DNA from: Chaetorhynchus papuensis
Taxonomy: Eukaryota > Chordata > Aves > Passeriformes > Rhipiduridae
NCBI GenBank assembly: GCA_013396525.1
Contig: VWYX01000341.1
Coordinates: 198,311 to 262,310 of the forward strand
Direction: 5' to 3'
DNA: 64,000 bases
Position 1 is the first letter of the stretch, and the number at the start of each line of letters is the position of its first letter. A model generated the notes under the pieces. That model searched no databases, was not told the DNA's origin, and worked only from the letters and a program-made list of their open reading frames with translations. The position numbers and the translations under genes were made by a program. This document shows positions 62,731-64,000 of this stretch, piece after piece.

Positions 62731-64000
62731 TACTGCCAACCATATGTTTGAGTATGGATTTGCCATACATGCAGCAGTGTGACTGGTTTTTAACTCACAT
62801 TCTGGCTGAGATCCTGTAATCCTTGCATTGCTTTGTCTGGGCTGCTGACTAGCCTGGTCCGTGCCATGGCTTAGGCACTTGGGATGAGGAATTGCTACTG
62901 TATAATCAAATCACATGCATTCCTCAGTGGATTTTATGCCTTATTTTTTGGTGGATCTTCCAATATATATGAGGAACAGCCCACATCAGGCTGCATTCCT
63001 GAAGCAGCACATTACAAGCATCTCAAGGGGAAAGTAAGCAATCCCTAAATCCTGCAGAGGCAGAGAGGTGGGCAGATAGTACGAATGCCAGTGGGATGAG
63101 GGTTGGGGCTATGCATGCTTGCAGAACTAGAGACTACACATCCTGATTCCCCATGTCTCTTCCTGAGATGTTTTTCCTTGGGGAGGCACCCCGCTCCCCA
63201 CTTGCCCCCAGGATTGCTCTGTGGGAGAAAAGAATGGAGAGAGTCCATCTGTGATGTGAATGCTGCTTTGTGGCTCTAAGAGCAGCTTCCACCAGTGCAC
63301 TTCACAAGTCCTGAAGCTAGGATGCATTGTCCTGGAGACAGTGCTGGTGCTGAAGGTCCAGATGCCTTCCCCTGCGTGAGCACCTTTTGGTGCATCAGCT
63401 CTGATGGCGTGCAGAATTGTCTCTTGAATTTTCATTTCAGAAGTTATGTGACTGCCTGAAAATCTGAGGTTTAGAAAAAGCACATTTCTAAATATTTTGA
63501 TCCCAGGAAATGGCTCAAAACCATGAACTCGGTAAACCTCCAAAAGCCAATGAAAATTAAAAAAAGAGAAATGGTATTTATTTTTTATTTAAGAAAATAA
63601 TGATTTTAGAGCCATTCTTGTTATTTCTCCAGGTCCCTTTATTCGTGGTTTCTGAATGCTTGCATGTGGCAAAGCTAGGAGAACTGCTGCTGCTGTTATT
63701 GAACTGCTTTCTGACATTCAGCTGGGAAAAAAACCCAAACCCATAACATATAATGAACAAAAATTATACAGTTGTTTGACAAGAGGCTAATTTTCCTTTC
63801 ATCACACATGGACCTGTCAGACTCTACCTTTTGAAAGGACCATTTTACGCCACACATGAAAATACCTCTTTAGGGCGGGAAGTACAAAGGAGCTGGAATT
63901 CATGATTTGTATTACAATTATCTTCTGTGACTGCCAAACACAACTTTTTTCCTGACAACGCTGCCAATGGAGTCGTAATCTATACCACAAGAGTTTTCCA

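Larger units (their letters stand above)
1..64000 (-). other. SYN3: SYN3 gene (partial; spans the whole window)
   Basis: Synapsins are neuronal phosphoproteins on the cytoplasmic face of synaptic vesicles; their central C domain has an ATP-grasp fold. Three consecutive C-domain exons are readable on the - strand, at 58762-58853, 46939-47095 and 40792-40881, with correct GT-AG borders and phases that join without a break. The paralogue call rests on context: vertebrate TIMP1, TIMP3 and TIMP4 are nested in SYN1, SYN3 and SYN2, and the nested gene here is TIMP3. No first coding exon (N-terminal A and B domains) is visible up to 64000, and no later C-domain exon is visible between 1 and 40791. 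Both therefore lie outside the window, and TIMP3 sits in the intron after the 40.8-kb exon, corresponding to human SYN3 intron 5. Confidence 0.9.
58854..64000 (-). other. SYN3: SYN3 intron upstream of the 58.8-kb exon (partial)
   Basis: This is the 3' part of the intron between the first SYN3 coding exon, outside the window, and the exon at 58762-58853. It contains an (AAT)n/(AAC)n microsatellite at 59144-59213, an A-rich run near 60154-60196, a CA-rich tract at 60498-60528 and an old CR1 relic at about 62293-62730. I looked for the synapsin A/B-domain exon and for the PRILLVIDD-type start of the C domain and found neither. Confidence 0.8.

Noticed and set aside
63127..63543. A 138-codon - strand frame considered as the first SYN3 coding exon
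   Set aside because: It has no A/B-domain or VIDD-type synapsin sequence and no other recognisable feature.

Overview
The window is vertebrate nuclear DNA, almost certainly from a bird. It holds multi-exon genes with GT-AG introns, a CpG-island promoter, several copies of the avian CR1 LINE and a piece of an avian ERVL-type LTR family. The TIMP3 signal peptide differs from the chicken one as I remember it, so a non-chicken, probably neoavian, species is likely; this is an inference.

Two genes are supported. TIMP3 (tissue inhibitor of metalloproteinases 3) is complete on the + strand. Its promoter and CpG island are at the left edge, and five coding exons lie at 380-503, 26026-26108, 32070-32181, 32874-32995 and 33629-33826. 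They encode 212 residues with all 12 family cysteines. A long 3' UTR follows, with a proximal AATAAA near 35448 and a distal AGTAAA near 37958. Synapsin III (SYN3) runs on the - strand. Three consecutive exons of its ATP-grasp C domain are present at 58762-58853, 46939-47095 and 40792-40881. The first coding exon lies to the right of the window and the remaining exons to the left of position 1. TIMP3 therefore sits whole and antisense inside one SYN3 intron, the TIMP-in-synapsin nesting known from flies to mammals.

Layout: 1-830 TIMP3 CpG island, promoter and exon 1; 504-26025 the 25.5-kb TIMP3 intron 1, with a CCTTT microsatellite abutting a 195-N assembly gap near 15.8-16.0 kb; 26-34 kb TIMP3 exons 2-5; 33.8-38 kb 3' UTR; 38-40.8 kb non-coding SYN3 intron between the two genes; 40.8-58.9 kb SYN3 exons and introns with an LTR piece and CR1 copies; 58.9-64 kb SYN3 intron with another CR1 relic. 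The transposable elements I can recognise all lie right of 46.4 kb.

I found no undescribed protein system. The more interesting material is non-coding: CpG-dense intronic blocks that look like regulatory elements, an LTR and a hairpin beside a SYN3 exon, and post-transcriptional signals split between the two TIMP3 poly(A) sites. All homology statements come from reading the sequence and from memory of these families; no search was run.
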